A stretch of DNA of 64,000 nucleotides from Edwardsiella ictaluri ATCC 33202 (GTDB lineage Bacteria; Pseudomonadota; Gammaproteobacteria; Enterobacterales; Enterobacteriaceae): the NCBI RefSeq assembly GCF_000264785.1, contig NZ_AFJI01000026.1, positions 1 through 64,000 on the forward strand. The letters are read 5' to 3'. Shown here piece by piece: positions 9,606 to 18,616 of the stretch (position 1 is the stretch's first letter; the number at the start of each line of letters is the position of its first letter). A program made the translations under genes and the position numbers. The notes below the pieces were generated by a model, which saw nothing but the letters and a program-made list of their open reading frames with translations, did no database searches and had not been told where the DNA came from.

Positions 9606-10397
9606 TTACGTCAGGGTGGCGATAATGACCCGATCGGCGTTAAACAGGGCATTGATCGGCATGCCGACGTTCAGGTGCAGCTGGCTCATGGTGCGGTTAT
9701 CGACGGTGGCGCACAGGGTTTCACCGCCGGGCAGCGCGATCAACACCTCGCTGTTGTCGCTGCCGGCCTGAATATGGCTGACCTGGCCGCTCAGCGCATT
9801 GTCGGCGGCGCCGCACAGGGCGTTGTCGATGCACAGGCGGATCCAGGGTGCCTTGATCAGCACCAGCACCTCTTTACCCGGCCGCAGTGCCAGGCGACGG
9901 GCGCTCTGGGCGGTTACGGCGGCGCGCAGACAGGTCTTTCCGTCTGCCAGCTGCACCAGCAGGTGTTGCTGGACCGACTCCTCTCCGCGCTCGATGACGG
10001 TGCCGAAAAACTGGTTGCGGGCGCTGGTCTGCAGGGAGAAGCGGGCGATCGCCGCCAGCAGACTGTCTAGAGGCAGATCGTCGGTTTTCAGTACGTCGAA
10101 GGCTTTCTGTTGGATTTGTTCCAGCAGATCGTACAGCGCTATCAGGCGCTCGCCGTAGCGGGTCAGCCGGGCGCCGCCGCCACCTTTGCCGCCGGTGGCA
10201 CGCTTGACGATCTCGTCGTCCGCCAGCTGGTTCATTTCATTGATGGCATCCCAGGCGCTTTTATAGCTGATCCCGGCCAGCCTGGCTCCCTGGCTGATGG
10301 ATCCGGTATGACGCACCTGTTTGAGCAGCTCGATGCGGCGCGGATCGGCAAACAGACGATCCTGTAGTTTAAGGGTGAGTAAAATATCGGCTTGCAT
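9606..10397 (-). CDS. modE: Molybdate-responsive transcriptional regulator ModE
   Basis: Binds molybdate and then represses modABC and tunes other molybdoenzyme genes. The 263-residue protein aligns with E. coli ModE. An N-terminal winged helix-turn-helix spans residues 1-120 (GSISQGARLAGISYKSAWDA), with the GGKGGGGA wing. Two Mop domains follow in the second half, with TSARNQFFGTV and ATV..NR elements. The start at 10397 is chosen over an ATG 15 bases upstream because the family begins MQADILL and a GAGGAG site fits. It is divergent from acrZ and modABC, and a ModE operator is present before modA. Confidence 0.97.
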   Translation of the reverse strand: MQADILLTLKLQDRLFADPRRIELLKQVRHTGSISQGARLAGISYKSAWDAINEMNQLADDEIVKRATGGKGGGGARLTRYGERLIALYDLLEQIQQKAFDVLKTDDLPLDSLLAAIARFSLQTSARNQFFGTVIERGEESVQQHLLVQLADGKTCLRAAVTAQSARRLALRPGKEVLVLIKAPWIRLCIDNALCGAADNALSGQVSHIQAGSDNSEVLIALPGGETLCATVDNRTMSQLHLNVGMPINALFNADRVIIATLT

Positions 10398-10601
10398 GGC
10401 GGCTCCTCGCATTGATGCCCCCCTTATTGTGGCTGATCCGGCACCCGTCAGGCAAACCGCGAGTATCGCACGGATTGAACAATGCCAAACGCTATCGGCT
10501 GGGTTACACTGTGGAACAGGATGCTGCCTTTTTGCGCCGCTTGCGGCGAAGTCAACGGTAGATTAGCGCACTGTGCATATCAATGGAGAGTTAAGTCAGC
10601 C

Positions 10602-10745
10602 ATGTTTGAATTGCTGAAGAGTCTGGTTGTCGCCGCCATCATGGTACCCGTGGTGATGGCGATTATTATGGGGCTTATCTGGGGAATGGGGGAGCTGTGT
10701 AACCTGATCTCCGCCTGGGGCCACCCGGAAGAGAAAGAGTCCTGA
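10602..10745 (+). CDS. acrZ: AcrAB-TolC multidrug efflux accessory protein AcrZ
   Basis: A 47-residue single-span membrane protein beginning [18 protein letters not shown], nearly identical to the start of E. coli AcrZ (49 residues). AcrZ binds AcrB in the inner membrane and alters its export of certain drugs. The ATG at 10602 is chosen by homology; a GGAGAG site lies 11 bases upstream. As in E. coli it sits between modE and modA. Confidence 0.95.
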   Translation: MFELLKSLVVAAIMVPVVMAIIMGLIWGMGELCNLISAWGHPEEKES

Positions 10746-10800
10746 GATCCGCAGCGCGACGTCCCCATGCGGGGGGCCTATCGCGCCGCTGTGTTTCCGA

Positions 10801-10825
10801 CATCGCCCGGCAAAGCCGGGCGATG
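10801..10825. terminator. Strong hairpin between acrZ and the ydcF-like gene
   Basis: A perfect 11-base-pair inverted repeat, CATCGCCCGGC with GCCGGGCGATG, around an AAA loop. It lies 55 bases after the acrZ stop. There is no following T-run, so it may attenuate transcription or stabilise mRNA rather than terminate fully. Confidence 0.5.
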
Positions 10826-10868
10826 TGCTGTCTGGCGCTGCCACTTTCCATCCGCCGCGGAGGCTGCC

Positions 10869-11645
10869 GTGTTTTCCGATGACCAACTACATGATATCAA
10901 CCTGATCGCCCGCTTTTTGGCCTGCGATGCGTTCGCCGGAGCGAGGCCCGCTGTCGGCAGCGCCGATCTGCTGGTGTTGCTGGGTAACGCCCTGCTGCCG
11001 ACCGCCTGGCGCAGCTTCGACGCCGTGCGCGTCGGCGTGGCACCGCGGCTGCTGATCGCCGGCGGAATCGGCCACTCCACGCCGCTGCTGTATCAGGCGC
11101 TGGCCGATGAACCGGCGGCCAGCGGGCTGGCGACGGCGGGGCAGGCCGAAGCCCCGCTGCTGGCGGCACTGGCTCTCCGGCAGGGAGTGCTGGTGCCGTC
11201 GCAGATCTGGCTGGAGAGCGCGTCGACCAACTGCGGGGAGAACGCGCGCTTTGCCCGCGCGCTGCTGCAGGAGAAGGGGGCGACGCCGTCGCGCCTGCTG
11301 CTGGTACAGGATCCCCTGATGCAGCGCCGCACGCTGGCAACCTTTTTGCGGGTCTGGCAGGATCGCCCCACGGTGCAGTTTGCCAGCTGGCCGACCTTTG
11401 TGCCCCGCCTGGAGCGCAGCGCCGACGGGGTGACGATCGCGGGGGCCCCCGGCGCCCTGTGGCCGCTGGAGCGCTTTATGTCGCTGCTGCTGGGGGAGAT
11501 CCCGCGCCTGCGCGACGATGAGCGGGGTTACGGGCCGCGCGGGCGCGATTTTATCGCCCATGTCACCATTCCCGATACGGTGGAGGCCGCCTTTACGCGG
11601 GTGGCGGCGTCGCTGGGGGGGCGCTATGGCTTCCGGCTGGCCTAA
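10869..11645 (+). CDS. ydcF: YdcF-like DUF218 family protein
   Basis: A 258-residue cytoplasmic protein that closely follows E. coli YdcF (266 residues). It shares GNALLPT near the start, GGIGHSTPLLY near residue 60, STNCGENARFA near residue 117, QDPLMQRRT near residue 140 and LRDDERGYGPRGRDF near the C-terminus. E. coli YdcF binds S-adenosylmethionine in vitro; its reaction is unknown. The GTG at 10869 is chosen because GGAGG lies 6 bases upstream and the length then fits. The open frame extends 102 bases further up, across the hairpin. Its place between acrZ and modA differs from E. coli. Confidence 0.85.
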   Translation: MFSDDQLHDINLIARFLACDAFAGARPAVGSADLLVLLGNALLPTAWRSFDAVRVGVAPRLLIAGGIGHSTPLLYQALADEPAASGLATAGQAEAPLLAALALRQGVLVPSQIWLESASTNCGENARFARALLQEKGATPSRLLLVQDPLMQRRTLATFLRVWQDRPTVQFASWPTFVPRLERSADGVTIAGAPGALWPLERFMSLLLGEIPRLRDDERGYGPRGRDFIAHVTIPDTVEAAFTRVAASLGGRYGFRLA

Positions 11646-11743
11646 GTGAGCTGCCGCGCGGGTGATACATCTGCGCCGTGGTCACGCCTAAATGCCAACG
11701 GCGTCATATTTAGCGCTTTTTTCAGTGTTCTTGCCCGTGCTAA

Positions 11744-11767
11744 CGCCATATAATCGTTTATACAACG
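11744..11767. promoter_or_regulatory. ModE operator at the modABC promoter
   Basis: The stretch CGCCATAT, eight bases, then ATACAACG resembles the E. coli modA operator (CGTTATAT-N8-ACATAACG). It begins 52 bases upstream of the modA start. A perfect -10 hexamer TATAAT (11749-11754) lies inside it, so molybdate-bound ModE would block RNA polymerase directly. Confidence 0.78.
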
Positions 11768-11795
11768 AGATAACCGAGTGACGCGGGGAGATGTG

Positions 11796-12563
11796 ATGAG
11801 AACATGGAATAGGTTACTGGCGGGGGCCGTACTGGCCGTCGGCGTCTGCCAGGGCGCCCAGGCCGGAGACAAGGTGATGGTCTTTGCCGCCGCCTCCCTG
11901 ACCAACGCACTGCAGGAGATTGCGGCGCAGTACCAGCAGGGTAAGCAGGTGAACATCGTGACCTCGTTCGCCTCCTCCTCGACGCTGGCGCGTCAGATCG
12001 ATCAGGGGGCGCCAGCCGATCTGTTCATCTCCGCCGATCAGAAGTGGATGAACTATGCCATCGACAAACACACCATGGTGGCCGAGACCCGCTATACCCT
12101 GCTGGGGAATCAGCTGGTGCTGGTGGCGCCGACTGACAGTAAGCTGGGTCAAATTACCATCAATGCGCAGACTCACTGGAAAAAACTGCTGGATGGCGGC
12201 CGTCTGGCGGTAGGCGATCCGGACCACGTGCCGGCGGGGATCTATGCCAAGGAGTCGCTGCAGACACTGGGGGCCTGGGAGATGCTGTCGCCATTGATGG
12301 CGCGGGCCAATGACGTGCGTGCGGCGCTGGCGCTGGTTGAGCGCGGCGAGGCGCCGCTGGGGATCGTATACGGCTCCGACGCCGTGGCCAGCAAAAAGGT
12401 GAAGGTGGTTGGGGTCTTCCCGGCGGACAGCCATAAGCCGGTGGAGTACCCGATGGCGATCGTCAAGGGGAAACAGAGCCCGGCGGTCGACGCCTTCTAC
12501 GATTATCTGAAGGGGCCACAGGCGGCCACCGTCTTTACCCGTTACGGCTTCACCCCGCGTTAA
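11796..12563 (+). CDS. modA: Molybdate ABC transporter substrate-binding protein
   Basis: Periplasmic protein that captures molybdate and tungstate and delivers them to ModB. The 255-residue precursor begins with a typical signal peptide ending at AQA (about residue 23). The mature protein starts GDKVMVFAAASLTNALQEI, the conserved ModA N-terminus whose serines help bind the oxyanion. The ATG at 11796 has GGGGAG five bases upstream and is preferred over a GTG at 11778. It is first gene of modABC, under the ModE operator. Confidence 0.97.
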   Translation: MRTWNRLLAGAVLAVGVCQGAQAGDKVMVFAAASLTNALQEIAAQYQQGKQVNIVTSFASSSTLARQIDQGAPADLFISADQKWMNYAIDKHTMVAETRYTLLGNQLVLVAPTDSKLGQITINAQTHWKKLLDGGRLAVGDPDHVPAGIYAKESLQTLGAWEMLSPLMARANDVRAALALVERGEAPLGIVYGSDAVASKKVKVVGVFPADSHKPVEYPMAIVKGKQSPAVDAFYDYLKGPQAATVFTRYGFTPR

Positions 12564-12572
12564 TCCGTGAGT

Positions 12573-13265
12573 ATGTTTCTCAGTCCCTACGAATGGGAGG
12601 CCGTGGTGCTGAGCCTGCAGGTGGCGGGCACCGCGGTGATCTTCAGTCTGCCGCTGGGCATTGCGACCGCCTGGGTGCTGGTGCGCTACCGGTTTCCCGG
12701 TAAGTCGCTGCTGGACAGCGTGATCCACCTGCCGCTGGTGCTGCCGCCGGTGGTCATCGGCTACCTGCTGCTGCTGGCGATGGGGCGCAAGGGGGTCATC
12801 GGTGCCTGGCTGTACAGCTGGTTTGGCTTCAGCTTCAGCTTCAGCTGGCATGGCGCCGCGCTGGCGTCGGCGGTGGTGGCGTTTCCGCTGATGGTGCGCG
12901 CCATTCGTCTGGCGCTGGCCTCGGTGGATCGGCGCCTGGAGCAGGCGGCGCGCACGCTGGGCGCCAGCCCACTGCGGGTCTTTTTTACCATTACCCTACC
13001 CCTGTCGTTTCCCGGCATTCTGGCCGGGACGGTGCTGGCCTTCGCCCGCTCGCTGGGTGAATTTGGCGCCACCATTACCTTTGTATCCAATATTCCCGGT
13101 GAGACGCGCACCATCCCGCTGGCGATGTATACCCTGATCGAGACGCCGGGCGCTGAATCGGAGGCGGCCCGGTTGTGTGCGATCGCCATTGCACTGTCGC
13201 TGCTGTCGCTGATGCTCTCCGAGTGGCTGGCGCGCTGGAGTCAGAAACGGCTGGGAGGTGGCTGA
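12573..13265 (+). CDS. modB: Molybdate ABC transporter permease
   Basis: Inner-membrane channel subunit of the molybdate importer, about 230 residues with 5-6 membrane segments. It has the EAA loop that docks to ModC ([18 protein letters not shown] near residue 133) and the conserved [19 protein letters not shown] stretch. It begins 9 bases after modA. A GTG at 12567 is an alternative start; the ATG at 12573 aligns better with E. coli ModB. It ends one base before modC. Confidence 0.96.
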   Translation: MFLSPYEWEAVVLSLQVAGTAVIFSLPLGIATAWVLVRYRFPGKSLLDSVIHLPLVLPPVVIGYLLLLAMGRKGVIGAWLYSWFGFSFSFSWHGAALASAVVAFPLMVRAIRLALASVDRRLEQAARTLGASPLRVFFTITLPLSFPGILAGTVLAFARSLGEFGATITFVSNIPGETRTIPLAMYTLIETPGAESEAARLCAIAIALSLLSLMLSEWLARWSQKRLGGG

Positions 13266-13266
13266 G

Positions 13267-14325
13267 ATGTTGCATATTGATCTTCGCCAGCGCCTGGGCG
13301 ATCTGGATCTGCGGGTCGATGCCGATCTGCCGGGCGAGGGGATCACCGCCATCTTCGGCCTGTCCGGGGCGGGCAAGACCTCGCTGATTAACGCCATCGG
13401 CGGACTGACGCGTCCGCAGCAGGGGCGCATTGTGCTCAACGGACGCACGCTGGTGGACTGCGAGCGCGGGATCTGTCTGCCGCCGGAGCAGCGGCGCATC
13501 GGCTATGTGTTCCAGGATGCACGCCTGTTTCCCCACTACCGGGTGCGCGGCAACCTGACCTATGGCATGGCGGCGCAGATGCGCGGGCAGTTTGACGATA
13601 TCGTCGGCCTGTTGGGCATCGACGCGCTGCTGGAGCGCTTTCCGCGCACCCTCTCCGGCGGCGAGATGCAGCGGGTGGCCATCGGTCGCGCCCTGCTGAC
13701 CGCGCCGGAGTTGCTGCTGATGGATGAGCCGCTGGCCTCCCTGGATCTGCCGCGTAAGCGTGAGCTGCTGCCCTATCTGGAGCGTCTGGCGCGCGATGTG
13801 CGCACGCCCATTCTGTACGTCAGCCACAGCATGGAGGAGATCCTGCGCCTGGCGCAGCACGTGCTGCTGCTGGATCGCGGGCAGATGCGCGCCTTTGGCC
13901 GTCTGGAGGCGGTGTGGGCCAGCAGCGCCCTGCGTCCCTGGCTGCAAAAGGAGGAGCCGAGCAGCGTGCTCAACGTGCGTCTTGATCGTCACCATCCGCA
14001 CTACGCGATGAGCGCCCTGGCGCTGGGCGCACAGTGTCTGTGGGTGAGCCGTCAGGCGGGTGAGCCGGGGGATCGGCTGCGGCTGCGCATCAACGCGGCG
14101 GATGTCTCGCTGGTGCGGGAGGTGCCGCGCGCCAGCAGCATCCGCAATATTCTGGCGGTCAGCGTGGTCGAGCTGCTGGAGGTGGAGGGGCAGGTGGACG
14201 TTAAGCTGGCGCTGGAGGGGGAGACCCTGTGGGCGCGGATCACCCCCTGGGCGCGTGACGATCTGGGGCTGGCGCCGGGCCAGCGCCTGTACGCCCAGAT
14301 TAAGAGCGTGTCCATCAACCAATAG
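13267..14325 (+). CDS. modC: Molybdate ABC transporter ATP-binding protein
   Basis: ATPase subunit that powers molybdate import. At 352 residues it equals E. coli ModC. Walker A is GLSGAGKT near residue 34, the ABC signature LSGGEMQR near residue 131, Walker [13 protein letters not shown] near residue 150, and the H-loop VSHS near residue 186. The last 70 residues form the molybdate-binding Mop/TOBE domain. GGGAGGTGG overlapping the end of modB is the ribosome binding site for the ATG at 13267. Confidence 0.97.
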   Translation: MLHIDLRQRLGDLDLRVDADLPGEGITAIFGLSGAGKTSLINAIGGLTRPQQGRIVLNGRTLVDCERGICLPPEQRRIGYVFQDARLFPHYRVRGNLTYGMAAQMRGQFDDIVGLLGIDALLERFPRTLSGGEMQRVAIGRALLTAPELLLMDEPLASLDLPRKRELLPYLERLARDVRTPILYVSHSMEEILRLAQHVLLLDRGQMRAFGRLEAVWASSALRPWLQKEEPSSVLNVRLDRHHPHYAMSALALGAQCLWVSRQAGEPGDRLRLRINAADVSLVREVPRASSIRNILAVSVVELLEVEGQVDVKLALEGETLWARITPWARDDLGLAPGQRLYAQIKSVSINQ

Positions 14326-14336
14326 GCCCGACGGCG

Positions 14337-14360
14337 GCGTCACGGCGGGTGCCGTGACGC
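14337..14360. terminator. Hairpin between convergent modC and ybhA
   Basis: A perfect 10-base-pair stem, GCGTCACGGC with GCCGTGACGC, with a GGGT loop, placed 11 bases after modC and 13 bases after ybhA. It could serve both convergent genes, though neither side has a long T-run. Confidence 0.55.
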
Positions 14361-14373
14361 GATACCCCGCTGA

Positions 14374-15195
14374 TTACGACAGTACGCGACGGCGCAGGAA
14401 GTCGGCGATGGCCGGGGTCTCATTGCTGCCGATGCTCTCCGCGGCGCGCGCCTTAACGGCGTCGGCGCTGTTGCCCATGGCCACGCCGAGGCCGACAGAC
14501 TCCAGCATACTGATATCATTAAAGTTATCGCCAAAGGCGACCACCTGGTCCATCGCGATGCCGCGCGCGGCGGCGTACTCGGCCAGGCGGCGCCCCTTGC
14601 TGTTTCCCGCCTGCGCCACATCCACCTGATCGTGCCATGACCATTCGCAGGCCAGCCCCAGATCGCGCTCGATGCCGGCGGCGAAGTCGCGCAGGCGCTC
14701 GGTGTCCTCGTCTGAGGTCGCGAACTTCCAGATGGCGCCGGCCTGCCCGGCGGCGGTATGCAGGCTGTCGACCTGCTGCAACACCGGGCGCTGATCCGCC
14801 GGCAGGGACTCCGCCCAGGCGTGAGAGCGCAGTACGTGGCCGGTCGGCCGCTGGTAGAGCATCGCGTTATCCACATACATCAGTCCATGGATCTGCTGCT
14901 GCTCCAGGCGCGCCAGCACCGCCCGCGCCTGCTCGGGGCGCAGCGGATCGGCGGCCAGTACGCGCCGGGCGGGGTAGTCGTACAGGTAGGTGCCATTGCA
15001 GCAGATGGCCGGCGTATCCAGCTGCAGGGCCTGATAAAACGGATGGATGGCGACATGGTGACGGCCGGTGACGATCATCACCTCCAGCCCGGCGGCGCGC
15101 GCCTCGGCCAGTGCCGCCAGAGATTCCGGCAGGATCTGTTTATGCGCGTTGAGCAGGGTGCCGTCCAGATCGAGGGCAATCAAGCGATAGTGCAT
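14374..15195 (-). CDS. ybhA: HAD-superfamily phosphatase YbhA (pyridoxal phosphate phosphatase type)
   Basis: A 273-residue cytoplasmic HAD phosphatase of the Cof subfamily. Motif I is LDLDGTLL (nucleophile Asp9), motif II is VTGRHHVAIHPFYQAL near residue 43, and motif IV is FGDNFNDISML near residue 224. Residues 50-90 (DTPAICCNGTYLYDYPA) match E. coli YbhA closely, which dephosphorylates pyridoxal 5'-phosphate and other sugar phosphates in vitro. AAGG precedes the ATG. It lies next to modC, as in E. coli. Confidence 0.93.
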   Translation of the reverse strand: MHYRLIALDLDGTLLNAHKQILPESLAALAEARAAGLEVMIVTGRHHVAIHPFYQALQLDTPAICCNGTYLYDYPARRVLAADPLRPEQARAVLARLEQQQIHGLMYVDNAMLYQRPTGHVLRSHAWAESLPADQRPVLQQVDSLHTAAGQAGAIWKFATSDEDTERLRDFAAGIERDLGLACEWSWHDQVDVAQAGNSKGRRLAEYAAARGIAMDQVVAFGDNFNDISMLESVGLGVAMGNSADAVKARAAESIGSNETPAIADFLRRRVLS

Positions 15196-15267
15196 TGGCG
15201 ATACCTTAAATCAATGGGGTTTGCGCCAAATGTTACACCGGATGTCCACAGGGGGACAGCGCCGGGA

Positions 15268-17022
15268 TCAATAGCCCATAGCGGCACCGGCGGGACGTCT
15301 GGCATCGCTGGCGGCGTAGAGATGGCCGGGACGCATTACGCCGGAGAGTGCGGCATCATTGCCGGAGCTGGCTGCCGTTTTAGAGGCTGACAGTGGTGCG
15401 CGGACAATGATTTCTGCTGCGCCCCAGGGGGTCTGCTCCTCCAGCGTGTAGCCACGCGCGCGGAGGAGTTTCTGGGTATCCGGAGAGAGCCCGCGCTGCT
15501 CCATGTATAGGCGATCCGGAACCCCTTGATAGTGAATACGCGCGGCGTCGATCGCCTCCTGCGGCGCCATGCCATGGTCGATGAGGTTCAGCGCATTTTG
15601 CAGGATGATGCTGATGATGCGCGAACCGCCGGGGGAGCCAAGGGCCATAACCACCCGCTCCTGTTGTAACACCAGCGTCGGTGCCATGGAAGAGAGCGGA
15701 CGTTTTCCCGCTGCGATGGTATTTTTTTCCCCTTGAACCAGGCCATACAGGTTGGCTTTCCCCGGCTGGATCGTGAAATCGTCCATCTCATTATTGAGAA
15801 AGAATCCACCTGGCGCCATGACTAGCGCACCGAAGCGCCCGTTAAGGGTGTAGGTGGTAGAGACGGCATTCCCCTGTTTATCAATGACCGAGTAGTGGGT
15901 CGTCTCCGGCTTTTCTTTATTGCTCTGTGGCGCAGCGGCTAACCCCGGCTGCGCGGTGTTGATACGCTGACGGATCTCGGCGGCATAGGCTTTACTGAGC
16001 AGACGTTTGACCGGGATATCGACAAAGTCGGGGTCCCCTAACAGAGTATTACGATCCTGATAAGCGTAACGCATCGCCTCGACCATCCAGCTGATGCTCT
16101 GGGCGGAGTTAAATCCAGCCTGGGCGATATCATACCCCTCCAGAATATTGAGCAGCAGGCACAGGGTGATGCCGCCGGAGCTGGGCGGAGGAGAAGAGAG
16201 AAATTGGTAACCGCGGTAGTGACAGGAGATCGGCGGAGTTTCACTAATGCGGTAGTCGGCGAAGTCTTGCGGCGTGATGATACCGCCGTGGGTACGGAGC
16301 GCCTGGCTGGTGGCCTGCGGTAATGCACCGTGGTAGAAAGCCTGAGCGCCTTGCGTAGCCAGCATCTGCAGGGTATCGGCCAGCTCAGGTTGCGTCAGGC
16401 GATCGCCAGGCTGCAGCGGGCTACCATCAGGCCGGAAAAAACGTACGCGCGCCAGCGGATCGGCATACAGCCGGCTCCGTTGGCTATCGATGATATCGGT
16501 ATCACCGCGTGTCAGGATAAACCCTTGCCGGGCAAGGCGGATGGCCGGTGCCATGACCAGCTGGCGGGTGAGCGTGCCATAGCGCTGTAGTGCATGATCA
16601 AGCCCGGCGACGGTGCCTGGAACGGCGACGGCGAGGTAGCCATACAGGCTACTGTCCGGGCGTAGCTCGCCCTGGGCATTGAGATACATGTCGGCGCTGG
16701 CCGCTGCGGGGGCTTTTTCACGAAAATTGATAAAGGTATTTTTGCCATTGGCCAGATGGAGCGTCATAAAGCCACCGCCGCCAATATTGCCACAGCAGGG
16801 ATTGACCACGGCCAGCGCATACCCCATCGCGACGGCGGCATCAACGGCGTTGCCCCCGGCTTGCAGGATCTGTAACCCCACTGCGGAGGCTAACCGCTGT
16901 TCACTGACCACCGCACCCTGTTGAGCCTCGATGGCGGGCAGCGTTGCTGCCTGCAACGTGGTCAGGGGCAGCAGTGTCAACAGGGCCGTGATACGGGTGG
17001 CCAGCCGTAGGAATCGGGTCAT
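15268..17022 (-). CDS. ggt: Gamma-glutamyltranspeptidase / glutathione hydrolase
   Basis: Periplasmic enzyme that cleaves the gamma-glutamyl bond of glutathione and related compounds. The 584-residue precursor has a signal peptide ending near LQA (about residue 26). It contains the self-processing site ETTHYSVIDKQGNAVS; the first threonine (about residue 374) would become the N-terminal nucleophile of the small subunit. MDDF near residue 410, KRPLSSMAPT near residue 438 and the GSPGGSRI loop near residue 463 are also present. The ATG at 17022 has GGAGA upstream and is preferred over a GTG at 17028. It is not part of an obvious operon. Confidence 0.95.
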   Translation of the reverse strand: MTRFLRLATRITALLTLLPLTTLQAATLPAIEAQQGAVVSEQRLASAVGLQILQAGGNAVDAAVAMGYALAVVNPCCGNIGGGGFMTLHLANGKNTFINFREKAPAAASADMYLNAQGELRPDSSLYGYLAVAVPGTVAGLDHALQRYGTLTRQLVMAPAIRLARQGFILTRGDTDIIDSQRSRLYADPLARVRFFRPDGSPLQPGDRLTQPELADTLQMLATQGAQAFYHGALPQATSQALRTHGGIITPQDFADYRISETPPISCHYRGYQFLSSPPPSSGGITLCLLLNILEGYDIAQAGFNSAQSISWMVEAMRYAYQDRNTLLGDPDFVDIPVKRLLSKAYAAEIRQRINTAQPGLAAAPQSNKEKPETTHYSVIDKQGNAVSTTYTLNGRFGALVMAPGGFFLNNEMDDFTIQPGKANLYGLVQGEKNTIAAGKRPLSSMAPTLVLQQERVVMALGSPGGSRIISIILQNALNLIDHGMAPQEAIDAARIHYQGVPDRLYMEQRGLSPDTQKLLRARGYTLEEQTPWGAAEIIVRAPLSASKTAASSGNDAALSGVMRPGHLYAASDARRPAGAAMGY

Positions 17023-17124
17023 CGTCACTCTCCGTGTACAGAGGCTGTAGGGTGTGCCCGGTGCCGGGCGCTATGTCATTCAGGTGGGTTAACATTGTCC
17101 ATGGACGATGTGGGCGCAATAGAT

Positions 17125-18414
17125 TTAGGTCGAAAAATGGGCATCGTACGCCAGCGCCGCACGGATTGTCTCTGTCAGCTGTGTCAGCTGCACAGCGGTG
17201 ATCGGATAGGGTGGCATCAGGTAGATCAGGTGGCCGAAGGGACGGATCCACACCCCCTGCTCGACAAAGAAGGCCTGCAGGGCGGCCATATTGACCGGTT
17301 GATGGGTCTCCAGCACCCCGATGGCGCCGAGCACCCGCGCCTGGCGTATGCGGGGGTGCGCATTGAGCGGCAGCAGCTCCGCTCGCAGCTGAGACTCGAT
17401 GGCGGCGACCTGAGCGCGCCAGTGTCCCTGCTCGATAAGCTCCAGGCTGGCTACCGCCGTAGCGCAGGCCAGCGGGTTAGCCATAAAGGTCGGGCCATGC
17501 ATAAAGCAGCCCGCCTCGCCGTTGCTGATGGTGTCGGCCACGCTGCGGGTGGTCAGGGTGGCGGCGAGTGTCATGTAACCGCCAGTCAGCGCCTTGCCCA
17601 GGCACAGAATATCCGGGGTTACCTTGGCGTGATCGCAGGCAAACAGCGCCCCGCTGCGGCCAAAGCCGGTGGCTATCTCATCGGCGATCAGCAGCACTCC
17701 GTGGCGGCTGCAGGCCTGCCGCACCCGCTGCAAGTAGCATGGATGATAGAAGCGCATGCCACCGGCGCCCTGTACGATGGGCTCCAGGATCACGGCGGCA
17801 AGCTCGCGGTGATGGGCTGCCAGCAGGCGAGCGAAGGGGACAAAATCCGCCTCGTCCCATTCGGCGTTGAAAGCGCACTGCGGTGCGGGGGCAAACAGGT
17901 GCTGCGGCAGATAGCCGCGGTACAGGCTGTGCATCGAGGTATCCGGATCGCATACCGACATGGCGCCAAAGGTATCGCCGTGGTAGCCCTGACGCAGGGT
18001 GAGGAAGCGCTGGCGCGGTTCGCCGCGCGCCTGCCAGTACTGCAGCGCCATCTTCAGTGCCACCTCGACGGCAACGGAGCCGGAGTCGGCCAGAAACACG
18101 CACTCCAGCGCCTGGGGGGTCATCCCCACCAGCTTTTGGCACAGGGCGACCGCCGAGGGATGGGTGACACCGCCGAACATGACATGGGCCATCTGCGCCA
18201 GCTGGCGCGTAACGGCCTGATTCAGGTGGGGGTGGTTATAGCCATGAATGGCGGCCCACCAGGAGGACATGCCGTCCACCAGACGCCGGCCATCCGCCAG
18301 CTGCAGCTCGCAGCCGGACGCCGTCGTTACCGGGTACACCGGCAGAGGCTGGCTCATCGAAGTATAGGGGTGCCAGATATGGCGGCGGTCAAAGTCGAGG
18401 TCGCTGGCGTTCAT
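17125..18414 (-). CDS. bioA: Adenosylmethionine-8-amino-7-oxononanoate aminotransferase
   Basis: Transfers the amino group of S-adenosylmethionine to KAPA to give DAPA, the antepenultimate biotin intermediate. The 429-residue protein matches E. coli BioA in length. It starts with DRRHIWHPYTSM and has SGSVAVEVALKMA near residue 112, DEIATGFGRSG near residue 245, and the PLP lysine in LGKALTGGYMT near residue 274. It is divergent from bioBFCD. A BirA-type operator ends only 10 bases upstream of its start codon. Confidence 0.97.
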   Translation of the reverse strand: MNASDLDFDRRHIWHPYTSMSQPLPVYPVTTASGCELQLADGRRLVDGMSSWWAAIHGYNHPHLNQAVTRQLAQMAHVMFGGVTHPSAVALCQKLVGMTPQALECVFLADSGSVAVEVALKMALQYWQARGEPRQRFLTLRQGYHGDTFGAMSVCDPDTSMHSLYRGYLPQHLFAPAPQCAFNAEWDEADFVPFARLLAAHHRELAAVILEPIVQGAGGMRFYHPCYLQRVRQACSRHGVLLIADEIATGFGRSGALFACDHAKVTPDILCLGKALTGGYMTLAATLTTRSVADTISNGEAGCFMHGPTFMANPLACATAVASLELIEQGHWRAQVAAIESQLRAELLPLNAHPRIRQARVLGAIGVLETHQPVNMAALQAFFVEQGVWIRPFGHLIYLMPPYPITAVQLTQLTETIRAALAYDAHFST

Positions 18415-18424
18415 GGTATTACTT

Positions 18425-18457
18425 AGGTAAACCTTGTTATGTTTTTTTGGTTTACAG
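18425..18457. promoter_or_regulatory. BirA-type operator next to bioA
   Basis: The half-site AGGTAAACC, a 15-base spacer, then GGTTTACAG. This matches the E. coli bio operator arms TTGTAAACC and GGTTTACAA in 16 of 18 positions or nearly so, with a spacer one base shorter than usual. It sits just ahead of the bioA start codon and would repress bioA when BirA carries biotinyl-AMP. It is a second operator in addition to the one near bioB. Confidence 0.72.
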
Positions 18458-18522
18458 TGTAGCGTGTTAACGCCGCTTAGTCATCAAGCATTCCGATATT
18501 ACGCTATTTACCTGTATTAATA

Positions 18523-18556
18523 TTGTAAACCATTTAATTGATAACTTGGTTGACAT
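18523..18556. promoter_or_regulatory. BirA operator (bioO) upstream of bioB
   Basis: TTGTAAACC, a 16-base spacer, then GGTTGACAT. The left arm and spacer length equal the E. coli bio operator; the right arm differs at two positions. It ends 60 bases upstream of the bioB start. BirA loaded with biotinyl-AMP is expected to repress from here. Confidence 0.85.
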
Positions 18557-18616
18557 GATATTTCTCCGTTCTACACTGAGCCCACTTTTACCGATTTGAT
18601 GAAGGGAGAGGCCACC

